NCBI GenBank assembly: GCA_024123955.1
Contig: CP099652.1
Location: forward strand, 5,332,001 to 5,396,000
Direction: 5' to 3'
Length of the DNA: 64,000 bases
Source of the DNA: Oxalobacteraceae bacterium OTU3CINTB1
GTDB taxonomy: Bacteria > Pseudomonadota > Gammaproteobacteria > Burkholderiales > Burkholderiaceae_D
The first letter of the stretch is position 1. The number at the start of each line of letters is the position of its first letter. This document shows positions 33,276 through 43,800 of this stretch, in pieces. The notes below the pieces were generated by a model, which saw only the letters and a list, made by a program, of their open reading frames with translations, searched no databases and was not told where the DNA came from. The translations under genes were made by a program, and so were the position numbers.

Positions 33276-34088
33276 GTGAAACCAATTGTGCAAATAAACA
33301 GTATTAAAACGCCGCTCCTGCTTTCCCTGCTGCTTTCCCTGCTGCTTTCCCTGGTGCCGGCCGCCGGCGCGCTAGCCGCGCCCTCGATACCGACCTATGA
33401 CTTTAAGGTCGTGCACAGCTATCCTCACGACCCGCAGGCGTTTACCCAAGGCCTGCTGTACCGCGACGGTTTTCTGTATGAGAGTACGGGCCTGAACGGC
33501 AAATCATCGATCCGCAAGGTGAATCTGGAGACCGGCAAGGTCCTGCAAAGCAAGGACATCCCGCCGCAGTACTTCGGCGAAGGCCTGACCGTCTGGAAGG
33601 ACACGCTGGTCGGCATCACCTGGCAATCGCAGACCGGCTTCGTGTTCGACCTCGCCACCTTCGACCTGCGCAACCAGTTCGCCTATCCGGGCGAAGGCTG
33701 GGGCCTGGCGCAAAACGGCAAGGAGCTGGTGCTCAGCGACGGCAGCGCGACGCTACGCTTCCTCGATCCGAAGACCTTCCTCGAAGTGCGCCGCGTGAAG
33801 GTGACGGCCGACGGCATCGCGGTCGACCAGATCAACGAGCTGGAAGTGGTGGGCGACGAGATTTTCGCCAATATCTGGCATACCAACACCATCGCCCGCA
33901 TCGATCAACAGACCGGCAAGATCGTCGGCTGGATCGATCTGGGCAAGCTGTATCCGGACGCGGGCAGAGGCCCCAACAACGAAAACGTCTTGAACGGCAT
34001 CGCCTGGGACGGCGACAAGAAACGTCTGTTCGTCACCGGCAAACTGTGGCCCAAACTTTACGAGATCAAGCTGGTGCCGAGGAAGTAG
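33276..34088 (+). CDS. Glutaminyl-peptide cyclotransferase
   Basis: A 270-residue secreted plant/bacterial-type glutaminyl cyclase (five-bladed beta-propeller family), which converts N-terminal Gln to pyroglutamate. Signatures include QAFTQGLLYRDGFLYESTG, EGLTVW, LNGIAWD and the C-terminal VTGKLWPKLYEI. I place the start at GTG 33276, 2 bases after the upstream stop; GTG 33288 is an alternative. Either gives a signal peptide with a long Leu/Ser core made by a 12-base tandem repeat. The last 23 bases overlap the end of the converging cbiX-like gene. Likely periplasmic. Confidence 0.85.
   Translation: MKPIVQINSIKTPLLLSLLLSLLLSLVPAAGALAAPSIPTYDFKVVHSYPHDPQAFTQGLLYRDGFLYESTGLNGKSSIRKVNLETGKVLQSKDIPPQYFGEGLTVWKDTLVGITWQSQTGFVFDLATFDLRNQFAYPGEGWGLAQNGKELVLSDGSATLRFLDPKTFLEVRRVKVTADGIAVDQINELEVVGDEIFANIWHTNTIARIDQQTGKIVGWIDLGKLYPDAGRGPNNENVLNGIAWDGDKKRLFVTGKLWPKLYEIKLVPRK
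33318..33353 (+). repeat. 12-bp tandem repeat, three exact copies, in a signal peptide
   Basis: CTGCTTTCCCTG is repeated three times head to tail without mismatch. In frame it encodes LLSL three times, forming the hydrophobic core of the glutaminyl cyclase signal peptide. Copy-number change would lengthen or shorten the core by four residues without a frameshift. Confidence 0.9.
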
Positions 34089-34479
34089 AAGGTGGCGTTG
34101 CCAGCGACGCCACGCAGTAATCGGACAGCGCGTTGAGCACCGCCGCGTTCTCGCCGGCCGCTTCGACCACGTTGATCGTGATTTGCGGATAATCGATGCG
34201 CAATTGATCGACCATCAGCGGCAAGTCTCGCAGCACATGGCCGCCCTGCCCCAAAAACACCGGCACCACCGTGATGTGCGTAACGCCGCTTGCCGTCAGC
34301 GCCGCGACCTGCTCCGGCAGGCGCGGCTCCATCAACTCCAGAAACGCCAACGACACCGGTACATCCGGCATGCGCGCCTGCGTCAGGTCGCGCAGGCGCT
34401 CGAACGGCGCCGCCCAAGACGCTGCACGGGCGCCGTGCGCGAAGAGGACGAGGGCTCGTTTATTCACAATACTATTCAT
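34066..34479 (-). CDS. cbiX: CbiX-type sirohydrochlorin chelatase
   Basis: A 137-residue short CbiX (class II chelatase). The metal-site histidine is in LVLFAHGARA (near residue 15) and the conserved VVPVFLGQGGHVLRDLP segment is near residue 72-88. It inserts iron (or cobalt) into sirohydrochlorin, so it can finish siroheme made from the SUMT product 2 kb away. It starts immediately after the lptG stop and probably shares its transcript. The short form would act as a homodimer. Confidence 0.85.
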   Translation of the reverse strand: MNSIVNKRALVLFAHGARAASWAAPFERLRDLTQARMPDVPVSLAFLELMEPRLPEQVAALTASGVTHITVVPVFLGQGGHVLRDLPLMVDQLRIDYPQITINVVEAAGENAAVLNALSDYCVASLATPPSTSSAPA

Positions 34480-35649
34480 CTAATGTCGCTCCACCCACCA
34501 CAAGGCACTCAGCGCCAGCAGCAGGAAAATTAAACTTGGGGCGATCGCCGTCAGGGCCGCCGGCCAGGTGCTCAACACACCGAGGTGCGAGAACAGCGTA
34601 TTGACGAGCAGGTAGCTGACGCCGATCATGATGCCAACGAAAATCTTCAGACTGACGCCGCCGCTGCGGGTGTGCAGGTAGCCGAACGGCAGCGCCAATG
34701 CCATCAGCACGAAGATCGCCAGCGGATCGAACAGTTTTTTCCAGAACGCGATCTTGAAGCGCTCCGTCTCCTGCTTGTTTTCCTGCAGGTGGCGGGTGTA
34801 CAGCGCCAGCTCGCTGGCCGACATGCGCTCCGGGTCCGAGCGCGACACCGACAGGATGCGCGGCGTGATCTCGGAGATCAGCTCCCGGGTGGCGCTGGTG
34901 CGCGTCTCGATCATGCTGCTGCCTTGGGCATAGTTATTCGCCAGATTGGCTTCGCTGCCCGGCTTGACCAGCGCCGGATTGGTGAAGATGTTCTCCTTCA
35001 CATCCGACAGCATCCATTTGTTCGTGCCCTGGTACGTGCCGGTCTTGGCGACCGTGATGGAGCGCAGGCGGAAGTTGTTATCGAATTCGTACAGCTTGAC
35101 GTCGACCAGTTTGCCGTCCGGGCGCACCTCGCGCACGTTGAAGAAGCGCGACCCGATCACCTCTCCGCTCATGCCTTCGGACTTGACGATATCCTTGGTC
35201 CACAAGCCGGAGCGGAACTCGGTCGAAATTGTCGTGCCGCGTCCACTGAGTTTGATTTTTTCGGCCAGCGGCGCGGTGCGCGGCGTGATCAGCTCACCGA
35301 AGATGAAGGTGATAATCACCAGCACGACGCCGATCTTGGCCAACATCCACGCCACCATGCCGGTGGTCATGCTGGAAGCACGCATGATAGTGAACTCGGA
35401 CGTCGACGCAAACTGCGCCATCGTATAAATGGTGCCGATCAGCGCAGCGAGCGGCATCACCTCGTACACGTGCCCCGGCAGCTTGACCGCCACAAACAGC
35501 AGCACATACTGGATCGCGTAGCCGTTCTTGCCGACGCGCGGCAGTTCGCCGGTGAGGTCCATGAAGGCTTGCAGCGCCAGGAAGGCGACCAGCACGAAGG
35601 CCACCGCCTGGAAAATGGTGACGGCGAAGTAGCGTTGCAGGATCTTCAT
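34480..35649 (-). CDS. lptG: LPS export ABC transporter permease LptG
   Basis: A 389-residue inner-membrane permease of the YjgP/YjgQ family. It has six predicted helices (three N-terminal, three C-terminal) flanking a periplasmic beta-jellyroll. With LptF and the LptB ATPase it extracts lipopolysaccharide from the inner membrane. Its ATG overlaps the lptF stop by 4 bases (ATGA). Confidence 0.92.
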   Translation of the reverse strand: MKILQRYFAVTIFQAVAFVLVAFLALQAFMDLTGELPRVGKNGYAIQYVLLFVAVKLPGHVYEVMPLAALIGTIYTMAQFASTSEFTIMRASSMTTGMVAWMLAKIGVVLVIITFIFGELITPRTAPLAEKIKLSGRGTTISTEFRSGLWTKDIVKSEGMSGEVIGSRFFNVREVRPDGKLVDVKLYEFDNNFRLRSITVAKTGTYQGTNKWMLSDVKENIFTNPALVKPGSEANLANNYAQGSSMIETRTSATRELISEITPRILSVSRSDPERMSASELALYTRHLQENKQETERFKIAFWKKLFDPLAIFVLMALALPFGYLHTRSGGVSLKIFVGIMIGVSYLLVNTLFSHLGVLSTWPAALTAIAPSLIFLLLALSALWWVERH

Positions 35650-36791
35650 GGCGCCACCGCCTTCTTGTTTGCCGCATTTGCGCTACGCGAACGCTTCATC
35701 GCCGCCAGCACTGCCAGCGGGTGGTAACGGTGATTCAGATTGAGCCTCCATGCGAACAGGCCGAGCACCGTCAGCGCCGCCATCAGGTGCAGCGGCCACC
35801 ACGACAGCGCGAACGAGAACTTGCCCAGCCTGACGCTGCCCTCGACCAGCTTGACCGCGTTGGTGTACGAGAAAAAGATCAGCAGCGCGATAATCAGGTT
35901 GGCCGAACTGCCGGCGCGCGGATTGACGAAGCCCAGCGGGATCGCCAGCAGCACCAGCACCAGGCAGGTCAGCGGCGACGCGATCCGCCACAGCAGCTCG
36001 GCGCGGCCGGAATTGGTGGTGTCGGTCAGCAGCGTCATGGTCGGCACGGAATCGGTGTCACGCTCCGTGTCGAGGTCCTGGGCCTGGCTGGTCACGCGCA
36101 TGCTGTAGGTGTCGAACTCCATGGTCTGGAAGTCGGACTGCCCCGGCATGCCCTGGTAGCGGCGGCCGTTCTTGAGCACCAGATAGCGCTCGCCTTTGGG
36201 TCCGTTGCTGATCACACCCTCGCGCGCGACGATGACCGCCGTGCCGTTTTTATCGACCGTGTTGACGAACACGTTCTGCACCACCGAGGTGTCGCCGGCG
36301 ACGCCTTCGACGAAGAAGATGCGGTTGGCCGACGACGATTCGCGGAACTGGCCGGGCGATACCTTCTGCAGGTCTTCGCGTTTGGCGAAGCGCTCGACGT
36401 ATTCCGCGCTCTTTTCCTTGGCCCACGGCGCGGCGACGAAGCTCAGGCCCGCCGTCAGCAGCACCATCGGCAAGCCGAAGCTCAGCACCGGCGCGATCCA
36501 GCGGGTCAGGCTCAAGCCGGAAGCGAACCACACCACCATCTCGGAATCGCGGTAGCTGCGCGTGACCACCATCAGCACCGAAATAAAGCTGGTGAGGATG
36601 AGGATAGTTGGCAGATAATTCACCGTTGCGAAAAGGATCAGCGCGACCACGTCGCTGGAGGCGACCTTGCCGCCGGCGGCCTTGCCGAGGATGCCGATCA
36701 AGGTCCAGGTAACGCAAACGCTGAACAGAATCGTGAAGCTGGCGAAGGCGGTGCTGGCCATTTCACGTCGTAGGGTGCGTTGAAAGATCAT
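35646..36791 (-). CDS. lptF: LPS export ABC transporter permease LptF
   Basis: A 381-residue partner of LptG with the same architecture, beginning [11 protein letters not shown] as is typical. It is the first gene of the lptF-lptG-cbiX unit and divergent from pepA across 110 bases, a conserved arrangement in proteobacteria. The C-terminal basic tail ([12 protein letters not shown]) is cytoplasmic. Confidence 0.93.
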   Translation of the reverse strand: MIFQRTLRREMASTAFASFTILFSVCVTWTLIGILGKAAGGKVASSDVVALILFATVNYLPTILILTSFISVLMVVTRSYRDSEMVVWFASGLSLTRWIAPVLSFGLPMVLLTAGLSFVAAPWAKEKSAEYVERFAKREDLQKVSPGQFRESSSANRIFFVEGVAGDTSVVQNVFVNTVDKNGTAVIVAREGVISNGPKGERYLVLKNGRRYQGMPGQSDFQTMEFDTYSMRVTSQAQDLDTERDTDSVPTMTLLTDTTNSGRAELLWRIASPLTCLVLVLLAIPLGFVNPRAGSSANLIIALLIFFSYTNAVKLVEGSVRLGKFSFALSWWPLHLMAALTVLGLFAWRLNLNHRYHPLAVLAAMKRSRSANAANKKAVAP

Positions 36792-36901
36792 TCGAAAGTT
36801 ATAATTCGGTAGTTAAGGGCTCGTCACAGGGCCACAAGTTAATAACAGCCCGGCCAATCAGGCCACGGGGCTGGCAATTCGTACACGACACGGAGAATCA
36901 A

Positions 36902-38401
36902 ATGGACTTTAGCATAAAAGCATTCGACACAAAAAACACCATCAACTCGGCCAAAACGGGCGTCGTCGCCGTGGCGGTGTTCGAGAATAAAAAGCTGTCG
37001 CAAGCTGCCAAAGCACTGGACGGTTCCGGTGACATCACGGCCGCGCTCAAGTCCGGCGACATCAGCGGCAAAGCCGGCAGCACCTTGCTGCTGCGCGGCG
37101 TCAAGGGCGCCAGCGCCGAGCGGGTGCTGCTGGTCGGCCTGGGCAGCGACGACGCCGTCAGCGAGAAAAGCTTCGCCAGCGGCGTTTCCGCGGCATTGAA
37201 GGCTTTCTCGGCCCTGGGCACGAGCGACGCTATTATCGCACTGCCGATGACCGAAGTGAAAGAGCGCGACGTCAATTGGGCGATCCGCTGCGTGGTGCAA
37301 AGCGCCCACGAAGCCGCGTTCCGCACCGACGGCCAGAAAAGCAAGAAGGATCCGGCACCGGCCGGCGTCAAGAAGATCGCCCTGGCGGTGCCGAACACGC
37401 CCGCCACCAAGCTGGCGCTGGCGCAAGCCGTGTCCATCGCCAACGGCATGGACCTGACCAAGGAACTGGGCAACCTGTCGGCCAACGTCTGCACCCCGAC
37501 CTACCTGGCCAACACCGCCAAGAAGCTGGCCAAGGACTACAAGTTCGACGTCGAGATCCTGGACCGCAAACAGCTCGAAGCGCTGAAGATGAACAGCTTC
37601 CTGTCGGTCACCAACGGCAGCGAGCAGCCGCCGAAGTTCATCATCCTCAAGCACATGGGCGGCAAGTCCAAGGATGCGCCGGTGGTGTTGGTCGGTAAGG
37701 GCATCACCTTCGACACCGGCGGCATCTCGCTCAAGGCGGGTCCGGGCATGGACGAAATGAAGTACGACATGGGCGGCGCCGCCTCGGTGCTGGGCACCTT
37801 CCGCGCCATCGGCGAGATGGATTTGAAATTGAACGTGATCGGCGTGATCGCCAGCTGCGAGAACATGCCGTCGGGCCGCGCCACCAAGCCGGGCGACATC
37901 GTCACGTCGATGAACGGCTTGACCATCGAGATCCTCAACACCGACGCCGAAGGCCGCCTGGTGCTGTGCGACGCGCTGACCTACGCAGAACGCTTCAACC
38001 CGGCCGCCGTGATCGACATTGCCACCCTGACGGGCGCCTGCATCGTCGCGCTGGGCCACCACAAGAGCGGTTTGTTCACGCGCGACGACGACGTCCACAA
38101 CCAGCTGGCCGACGAGATCATGGCCGCCGGCAAAGCCTCGAGCGACACCGCGTGGCGCCTGCCGATCGGCGAGGAGTACAACGAGCAGCTGAAGTCCAAC
38201 TTCGCCGACCTGGCCAACATCGGCACGCCGGGCGGCGCCTCGTGCACGGCGGCGGCGTTCCTGGAGAACTTCACGCGCAAGTACACCTGGGCGCATCTGG
38301 ACATCGCCGGCACCGCATGGAAATCGGGCGGCGCGAAGGGCGCGACCGGCCGTCCGGTGCCGCTGCTGTCTAACTTCCTGATCAACCGCGCCGGTTCGTA
38401 A
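36902..38401 (+). CDS. pepA: Leucyl aminopeptidase
   Basis: A 499-residue M17 cytosolic aminopeptidase. The C-terminal catalytic domain carries the dizinc/manganese motifs [15 protein letters not shown] and [10 protein letters not shown]; the N-terminal macro-like domain is complete. It removes N-terminal Leu and other residues; in some bacteria it also binds DNA. The ATG lies 3 bases after a weak GGAGAATCA site. A terminator follows the stop by 11 bases. Confidence 0.95.
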   Translation: MDFSIKAFDTKNTINSAKTGVVAVAVFENKKLSQAAKALDGSGDITAALKSGDISGKAGSTLLLRGVKGASAERVLLVGLGSDDAVSEKSFASGVSAALKAFSALGTSDAIIALPMTEVKERDVNWAIRCVVQSAHEAAFRTDGQKSKKDPAPAGVKKIALAVPNTPATKLALAQAVSIANGMDLTKELGNLSANVCTPTYLANTAKKLAKDYKFDVEILDRKQLEALKMNSFLSVTNGSEQPPKFIILKHMGGKSKDAPVVLVGKGITFDTGGISLKAGPGMDEMKYDMGGAASVLGTFRAIGEMDLKLNVIGVIASCENMPSGRATKPGDIVTSMNGLTIEILNTDAEGRLVLCDALTYAERFNPAAVIDIATLTGACIVALGHHKSGLFTRDDDVHNQLADEIMAAGKASSDTAWRLPIGEEYNEQLKSNFADLANIGTPGGASCTAAAFLENFTRKYTWAHLDIAGTAWKSGGAKGATGRPVPLLSNFLINRAGS

Positions 38402-38412
38402 GCGCACAACGC

Positions 38413-38453
38413 AAAGGGCGGATAGTCGGGTCCCGCCCGGCTATCCGCCCTTT
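38413..38453. terminator. Bidirectional intrinsic terminator after pepA
   Basis: AAAGGGCGGATAG and CTATCCGCCCTTT form a 13-bp perfect stem around a 15-base loop. It lies between the converging pepA and the lipoprotein gene. Confidence 0.75.
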
Positions 38454-38487
38454 GTCGTTCAACATGCATTCAGCGGCGCCCGCCGCC

Positions 38488-38946
38488 TCAATACAAGGTC
38501 ACGCCGGCCGCTGGCGGCGGCCCCTCGTCCCTGCCCTCGGCCGGACGCATCACCACCGTCAACGTCGACGGATAATCATAGCCGGCGCCGGTGTTGCGGT
38601 CGATGACATAGCCGACACCCGCCGTCAACATCACATTGCCCCACAAATTGCCGTTGGCCTTCGGATCGACCTTCTCGTACGCCCAGGCCGCGCCCTCCTT
38701 CTGGCAATCGATGCGCAGCGGGGCCGCGCTCTTGCGCAGGGTCACGCGGGCCGGCGTGGTGACGAACCACTTGCCGACATCGTTATACAACACGCAGCCA
38801 ACGCCGCCGATCTCGCGGTGATCGAGCACGGTCTGCACCAGCACATTCTGTTGGGTCGATTCAGTCAGGGACGCGCAGCCGGCGCTTGCCAGCATGGCCA
38901 GCAAGACCGGCAGTGCGCGGCACGCGGCGACGGGACGGAGAAACAT
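38488..38946 (-). CDS. Putative outer-membrane lipoprotein, unknown function
   Basis: A 152-residue protein with a lipoprotein signal sequence and lipobox L-A-S-A-G-C, lipidated Cys24; the next residues (A, S) lack an Asp+2 retention signal, so outer-membrane sorting is expected. The mature part has two Cys in positions compatible with a disulfide and a glycine-rich hydrophobic stretch near residue 100 (LWGNVMLTAGVGYVIDRNTG) resembling glycine-zipper-like segments. GAGG lies 7 bases upstream of the ATG. Function is unknown. Confidence 0.78.
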   Translation of the reverse strand: MFLRPVAACRALPVLLAMLASAGCASLTESTQQNVLVQTVLDHREIGGVGCVLYNDVGKWFVTTPARVTLRKSAAPLRIDCQKEGAAWAYEKVDPKANGNLWGNVMLTAGVGYVIDRNTGAGYDYPSTLTVVMRPAEGRDEGPPPAAGVTLY

Positions 38947-39005
38947 GGTCTGCCTCTAAAGTAGATACAGACGCAGTGTAGCAAGCCGGGCGCGGATTGA
39001 TTCGC

Positions 39006-39197
39006 TCAATCAAGAGGCGTAAAGCGTTGCACTTTTACGCCATCGAGCTCGATGAGTTGAAAAAACACGTCTTTCGGCCGCGCCCAGATGGACCCGTCGG
39101 GCGCGCGGTAAACGATCATGGTGCTCAGGTCGGACTCCAGGGTGGCCTCGCACACCAACTCGTAGAGGCCGCCCTTGTAGTGCCGGAAGCGGGTCAT
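39006..39197 (-). CDS. DUF1653 domain protein
   Basis: A 63-residue protein matching the small DUF1653 family (RFRHYKGGLYELVCEATLES, then MIVYRAPDGSIWARP). The start at the internal ATG 39197 fits the family's usual start and follows the upstream stop by 13 bases; a longer frame from 39248 would overlap the neighbour. Role unknown; family members are small cytosolic beta-rich proteins. Confidence 0.8.
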   Translation of the reverse strand: MTRFRHYKGGLYELVCEATLESDLSTMIVYRAPDGSIWARPKDVFFQLIELDGVKVQRFTPLD

Positions 39198-39210
39198 CGC
39201 AGCCTTGGCG

Positions 39211-39639
39211 TCAGGCGTTCTGACGAACTTGCGCCGACTGGGCCACACGTTCCTCGACTTTGTCCTTGCCCTGTTCCTGCTCCAGCTGCTTCTTCTTCAA
39301 GCCCTGCACCACTTTCAGGATGTCATCCATGCCGCGCTCGCCACCAAGGGTGGAGAAAGCGTCGAGGACTTCGTTCAACACCTGATTGCGCACCGCGGCT
39401 TCGTCGGAATTAATAACCGGGGGACGTTGCAGCGCTTCGGCTGCGCGCTTTTCGGCGGCGGCTGCCTCCTTTTGCGCGGCGGTCTTGCGACCGCCCGGCG
39501 TTTTGCCATGTTCCAGTGCCGCTTGCCAGATTACCCAGCGGCGCTGCGTTTCAAAGACCAGATACTCTTCTGGCTTATCTTCACGGCGGCGAACGATATG
39601 TCCGTCGCGCTGTGCCCATGCCTCAAATGCAGTTCGCAT
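39211..39639 (-). CDS. Hypothetical coiled-coil protein
   Basis: A 142-residue protein. An N-terminal globular part (about 1-45) contains FEAWAQRDGHIVRR and W-V-I-W-Q-A-A-L, a pattern seen in small phage- or plasmid-like hypothetical proteins. A long Ala/Lys/Glu/Gln-rich helix follows (about 55-142, KKKQLEQEQGKDKVEER near the end). There is no signal peptide. AAGGA sits 7 bases before the ATG. It is transcribed with the DUF1653 gene. Function unknown. Confidence 0.72.
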   Translation of the reverse strand: MRTAFEAWAQRDGHIVRRREDKPEEYLVFETQRRWVIWQAALEHGKTPGGRKTAAQKEAAAAEKRAAEALQRPPVINSDEAAVRNQVLNEVLDAFSTLGGERGMDDILKVVQGLKKKQLEQEQGKDKVEERVAQSAQVRQNA

Positions 39640-40056
39640 TTCAATTCCTTTGTAAATGCGCTACGCGCAATTCACTGTTAAAACTACAAGTTATTTCCGT
39701 ATAGTATCACTTATTGCGGCATCACAATGATTAATATACACGGCTCTTGCTATTTTGTGGTTGCTGATAGGAAACACTAGTTTTCCCACTAATTTGCATC
39801 AGTATATTTCTCTTTTGCCATTCTGTCTCCTAGTGAAGTACAATTCTGACAACTATGAGACAAAAGTAGCAATTAAATTTTTATTTCACACTTTTTGCAA
39901 CATTTTATGCCTTACCACCACACTTGCGAAGTTCTATTTCGTGTTTTTTTATAAAACACGACAAATCGACAAGCTCATCTGTTAAATGAAGTTACGGTAA
40001 GATGCGTTTCATAGGCGTATCGCCTCCACCAAACCCGCAAGGACACTGATCCCCCG
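39640..40056. other. AT-rich intergenic stretch without a supported gene
   Basis: A 417-base gap, conspicuously AT-rich (especially about 39660-40010) compared with its GC-rich surroundings. It must contain divergent promoters for the hypothetical gene (minus) and exonuclease III (plus). A perfect 8-bp hairpin, CGTGTTTT/AAAACACG, lies at about 39940-39962. A 76-codon open frame at 39755-39985 has no ribosome site and looks like chance. Confidence 0.6.
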
Positions 40057-40821
40057 ATGAAACTAGCCACATGGAATGTTAACTCACTGAACGTAAGACT
40101 GCCGCACGTTATGAATTGGCTGGTGGAAAATCCAACAGACGTGCTCTGTCTGCAAGAAACAAAATTAACCGATGACAAGTTTCCGGCTAGTATTATTGAA
40201 GCCGCTGGCTATCATGTCGTGTACAGCGGGCAAAAAACTTACAACGGCGTCGCGATTATTTCCAAGTTGCCGATCAGCGACGTGGTCAAAAACAACCCGC
40301 TTTTGGATGACCCACAGCAACGTATCCTCGCTGCAACCATCGACGGCGTACGGGTCGTCTGCGCCTACGTGCCCAACGGCCAGAGCGTTGGCTCTGAGAA
40401 ATACGAATACAAAATGGGCTGGCTGTCGGCCTTTCACGACTGGATCAAGCAGGAAGCCGCCCTCCATCCCCAACTGGCCGTGGTCGGCGATTACAACATC
40501 GCCCCCGAGGACCGCGACGTCCACGACCCGGCCGCCTGGGAAGGCATGGTGCATGTTTCCGAAAAGGAACGCGCCGCGCTCACCCGCCTGCTCGACATCG
40601 GCCTCACCGATGCCTACCGCCTGTTTGAGCAACCGGAAAAATCGTTCAGCTGGTGGGACTACCGTGGCCTCGGCTTCCGCCTGAACAAAGGCCTGCGCAT
40701 CGACCACATCCTGCTGTCGCCGGCATTGGTGGCACGCTGCAGCGCCTGCGTCATCGACCGCGCGCCGCGCAAGCTGGAGCAGCCGTCCGACCACGCGCCG
40801 GTGATCGCCACACTCGACTGA
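40057..40821 (+). CDS. xthA: Exodeoxyribonuclease III
   Basis: A 254-residue member of the ExoIII/AP-endonuclease family acting in base-excision repair. Catalytic landmarks are WNVNSLNVRLP at the N-terminus, LQETKL (metal-binding Glu), GDYNIAPEDRDVHDP, and the C-terminal SDHAPV with the catalytic Asp-His. The first roughly 200 bases are AT-richer than the rest of the gene, continuing the composition of the upstream gap. A run of C-rich bases rather than a clear ribosome site precedes the ATG; an AAGGA lies 14 bases upstream. Confidence 0.93.
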   Translation: MKLATWNVNSLNVRLPHVMNWLVENPTDVLCLQETKLTDDKFPASIIEAAGYHVVYSGQKTYNGVAIISKLPISDVVKNNPLLDDPQQRILAATIDGVRVVCAYVPNGQSVGSEKYEYKMGWLSAFHDWIKQEAALHPQLAVVGDYNIAPEDRDVHDPAAWEGMVHVSEKERAALTRLLDIGLTDAYRLFEQPEKSFSWWDYRGLGFRLNKGLRIDHILLSPALVARCSACVIDRAPRKLEQPSDHAPVIATLD

Positions 40822-40847
40822 TCCGCCACCCCGGCTCTCTGCTCCGT

Positions 40848-43800
40848 CTAAACGGCCACGATCGGAGGCCGCGGCAGCAGCAGCTGCGCGGTCGCATGCG
40901 GCACCGGCGGCGAAAACAGATAGCCCTGCGCGAACTGGCACCCGTTGCGCTGCAGGAGCGCGTACTGGCCCTCCGTCTCCACCCCCTCCGCCACCACCGA
41001 CAGCTGCAGGCTGTCCGACAGCGCGATGATCGCCGCCACGATGGCGCGGTCCTCGGCGCTATCCTCCAGATCCTTGATGAAGGCGCGGTCGATCTTGATC
41101 TTCTTGACCGGGAAGCGCTTCAGGTAGGCCAGGCTGGAATAACCGGTGCCGAAATCGTCGATCGACAGGCGAATGCCCATCGCGTTGATCTGCCCCAGGA
41201 CGTCCAGCGTATGCTCGCCGTGCTGCATCAGCGCCGTCTCGGTGATCTCGAATTCCAGCAGCGCCGGATCGATGCCGGTTTCGTCGAGGATGCGCCGTAT
41301 CGATTCGACCAGCCCCCGGTGCATGAACTGGCGCGGCGACAGGTTCACCGCCAGCGGCACCGGGACCAGGCCTTCACGCTGCCATGTCATGCTCTGCACG
41401 CACGCCTGGCGGATCACCCATTCGCCGACCGGCACGATCAAGCCGTTTTCCTCGATCAGCGGAATGAAACTGTCCGGCATCACCAGTTCCTCGTTGTCGC
41501 GGCGCCAGCGCAGCAGCACCTCCATCGCATGCAGGCGGCGCGTGCCGATATCCATGATCGGCTGGAAGTGCAGGGTGAATTCGTCCAGCGCCAGCGCGCT
41601 GCGCAGGCTCGACTCCAGCTCGAAGTGGCGCGCCGCCGACTGGTTCATCGCCTCCTTGAAATACTGGTAATTATTCCTGCCGCTCGCCTTGGCGTGATAC
41701 ATGGCCGCGTCGGCGTGGCGCATCAGGGTCGCCACGTCGGCGCCGTCGTCCGGGTACACACAGATGCCGATGGACGGCGTGATGTGCAGGTTGCGCCCTT
41801 CCAGCGGAAAGCCTTCGGACAGCGCCAGGATGATCTTCTCGGCCACCTGGCTGGCCTCGTCGGCGCTGGAGATGCCCGGCACCAGCACCACGAACTCGTC
41901 GCCGCCCAAACGGGCCACGGTATCGCTGGCGCGCACCGCGCGGCACAAGCGGCTCGCCACTTCCTTCAGCAGCTGGTCGCCGGTCATGTGGCCCAGCGAA
42001 TCGTTGATGGTCTTGAAGCGGTCAAGGTCGATGAACATCACCGCCAGCTGGCGCTGCGAACGCCGCGCCGCCAGCATGGCGCGGTCCAGCCGGTCCGACA
42101 GCAAGGCGCGGTTCGGCAAGCCGGTCAGGCTGTCGTGGTAGGCCATGTGATGCACGCGCGCCTCGGCCTGGCGGCGCTCGACGATCTCGCCTTGCAGCAG
42201 CGCGTTGGCGCCCGCCAGTTCGGCCGTGCGTTCGAGCACGCGCACTTCCAGCTCGTCGCGCGCGCGGCTGACCGCTTCGGCCGCCTCGCGCCGCGCGGTG
42301 ATGTCGTCCACCAGCCACACCGAGCGCCCGTAGGGCTGCGCCAGGTCGAACGGCCGGCCCGATAGGCGCGCCCAGAACCGGCTGCCGTCCTTGCGCACCA
42401 GTTGATACTCGGCGACGTTGACGCGGCCGGTGCGGAAATCCTGCGCCGTCGCCGCGCGCGCCTCCCGCCACGCGGCCTTGTCGGCATAAAAAGCCTGCAC
42501 GCTGAGGTGGTTCATCTCGCCGGGCGCGTAGCCGAACAATTCCTCCATCTTGGTATTGCAGCGCAGGTTGAGCCCCTGCTCCACAACCGAGATGCCCAAT
42601 ACCGCGCTGTCGAGGATGGCCTGGTTTTCCAGCAGCGCGTTGCGCAGCGCCTCCTCGGCGCGTTTTTGCTCGGTGCGGTCCTCGATCACCCAAATCGTGC
42701 CCTGGCCCGGATCGGCCGGATTGACCACGTAGCCGATCAGTTGCGCCCACAGGCGCGTATCGTCGGCGCGGCGCATTTCTATCTCGGTCTGGAAAGGCTT
42801 TGCCACCGACAGATAGGGCGCGGCCTCTGCGCCCAGCCGCTCGTAGGCTTCCTGCGACGGATACAGCGCGCGGCCCGGGACACCCAGGCCGGTGTCGCCG
42901 GGATAGCCGAACATGTCGCCGAAGCCCCGGTTGTAGCGCGTGATGATGCGGTTTTTGGTGAACAGGATGCTCATCGAGGCGTTGGTCATGATCGCCTCCA
43001 CTTCCATCTGCGTCTGGCGCGTGGTGGTCACGTCCTCGATGATCCAGATGGCGCCGCCCTCGGTGTTCACCTCATTCATCGCGTTGGCGCGCACGCGGCA
43101 CCAGATCACGGTGCCGTCCTTGCGTTTGAATTCGAACGCGGAGCTTTCGTAAGGCTTGCCGTTGTCGAGCCGTGCCCGCGCCTCCAGCGCGAAGACCTGA
43201 TACTTTTCCTGCGACGGGAACATGTCGGACGCCGGCATGCCGACCATGTCCTCGACGGCGTAGCCGAACATCTCCGCCATGCGCCGGTTGCAGTTGCGGA
43301 CGACCTGGCCTTTACTAAACAGGATGCCGATCGACGCGTTGTCCAGGATCGCCTTCTGCTCGATCAGCGCGCGGCGCAGCTTTTCCTCGTCGATGCGGTG
43401 CTCGTTGATGTCTTCGACGATCCACACCGTGCCTTCGCTGGTGTGGATGGTATCGATGGCGCGGCCGAACAGCCGCGCCCAGAATGTGCTGCCATCCTTG
43501 CGCCGCAAGACCAGTTCCGTCTTGAACGGCAAGCCTTGCGCCAGCGGCGGCCCGGCCTCGCGTCCCAGCTCGAGGAAATCCTGCTCGCTGGGATAGACGA
43601 TCACGCTGGGCGCGCCCTCGAGCTCCTCGCGGCTGTAGCCCAGCATCTCGGCGCAGCGGATATTACATTCGGCGATGCGGCCATCCTTGCCGAACAGGAT
43701 GCCGACGGCGGCGTTCTCCAGGATGGCCTGCTGTTCGAGCAGCGTTTTACGCAACGCGCGCTGCGAGCGCTGTACATCGCTGATATCGTGGAAGACGATG

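Noticed and set aside
39755..39985. 76-codon plus-strand frame in the AT-rich gap
   Set aside because: No ribosome site, no coding-like codon use, and a chance open frame is expected in AT-rich DNA.
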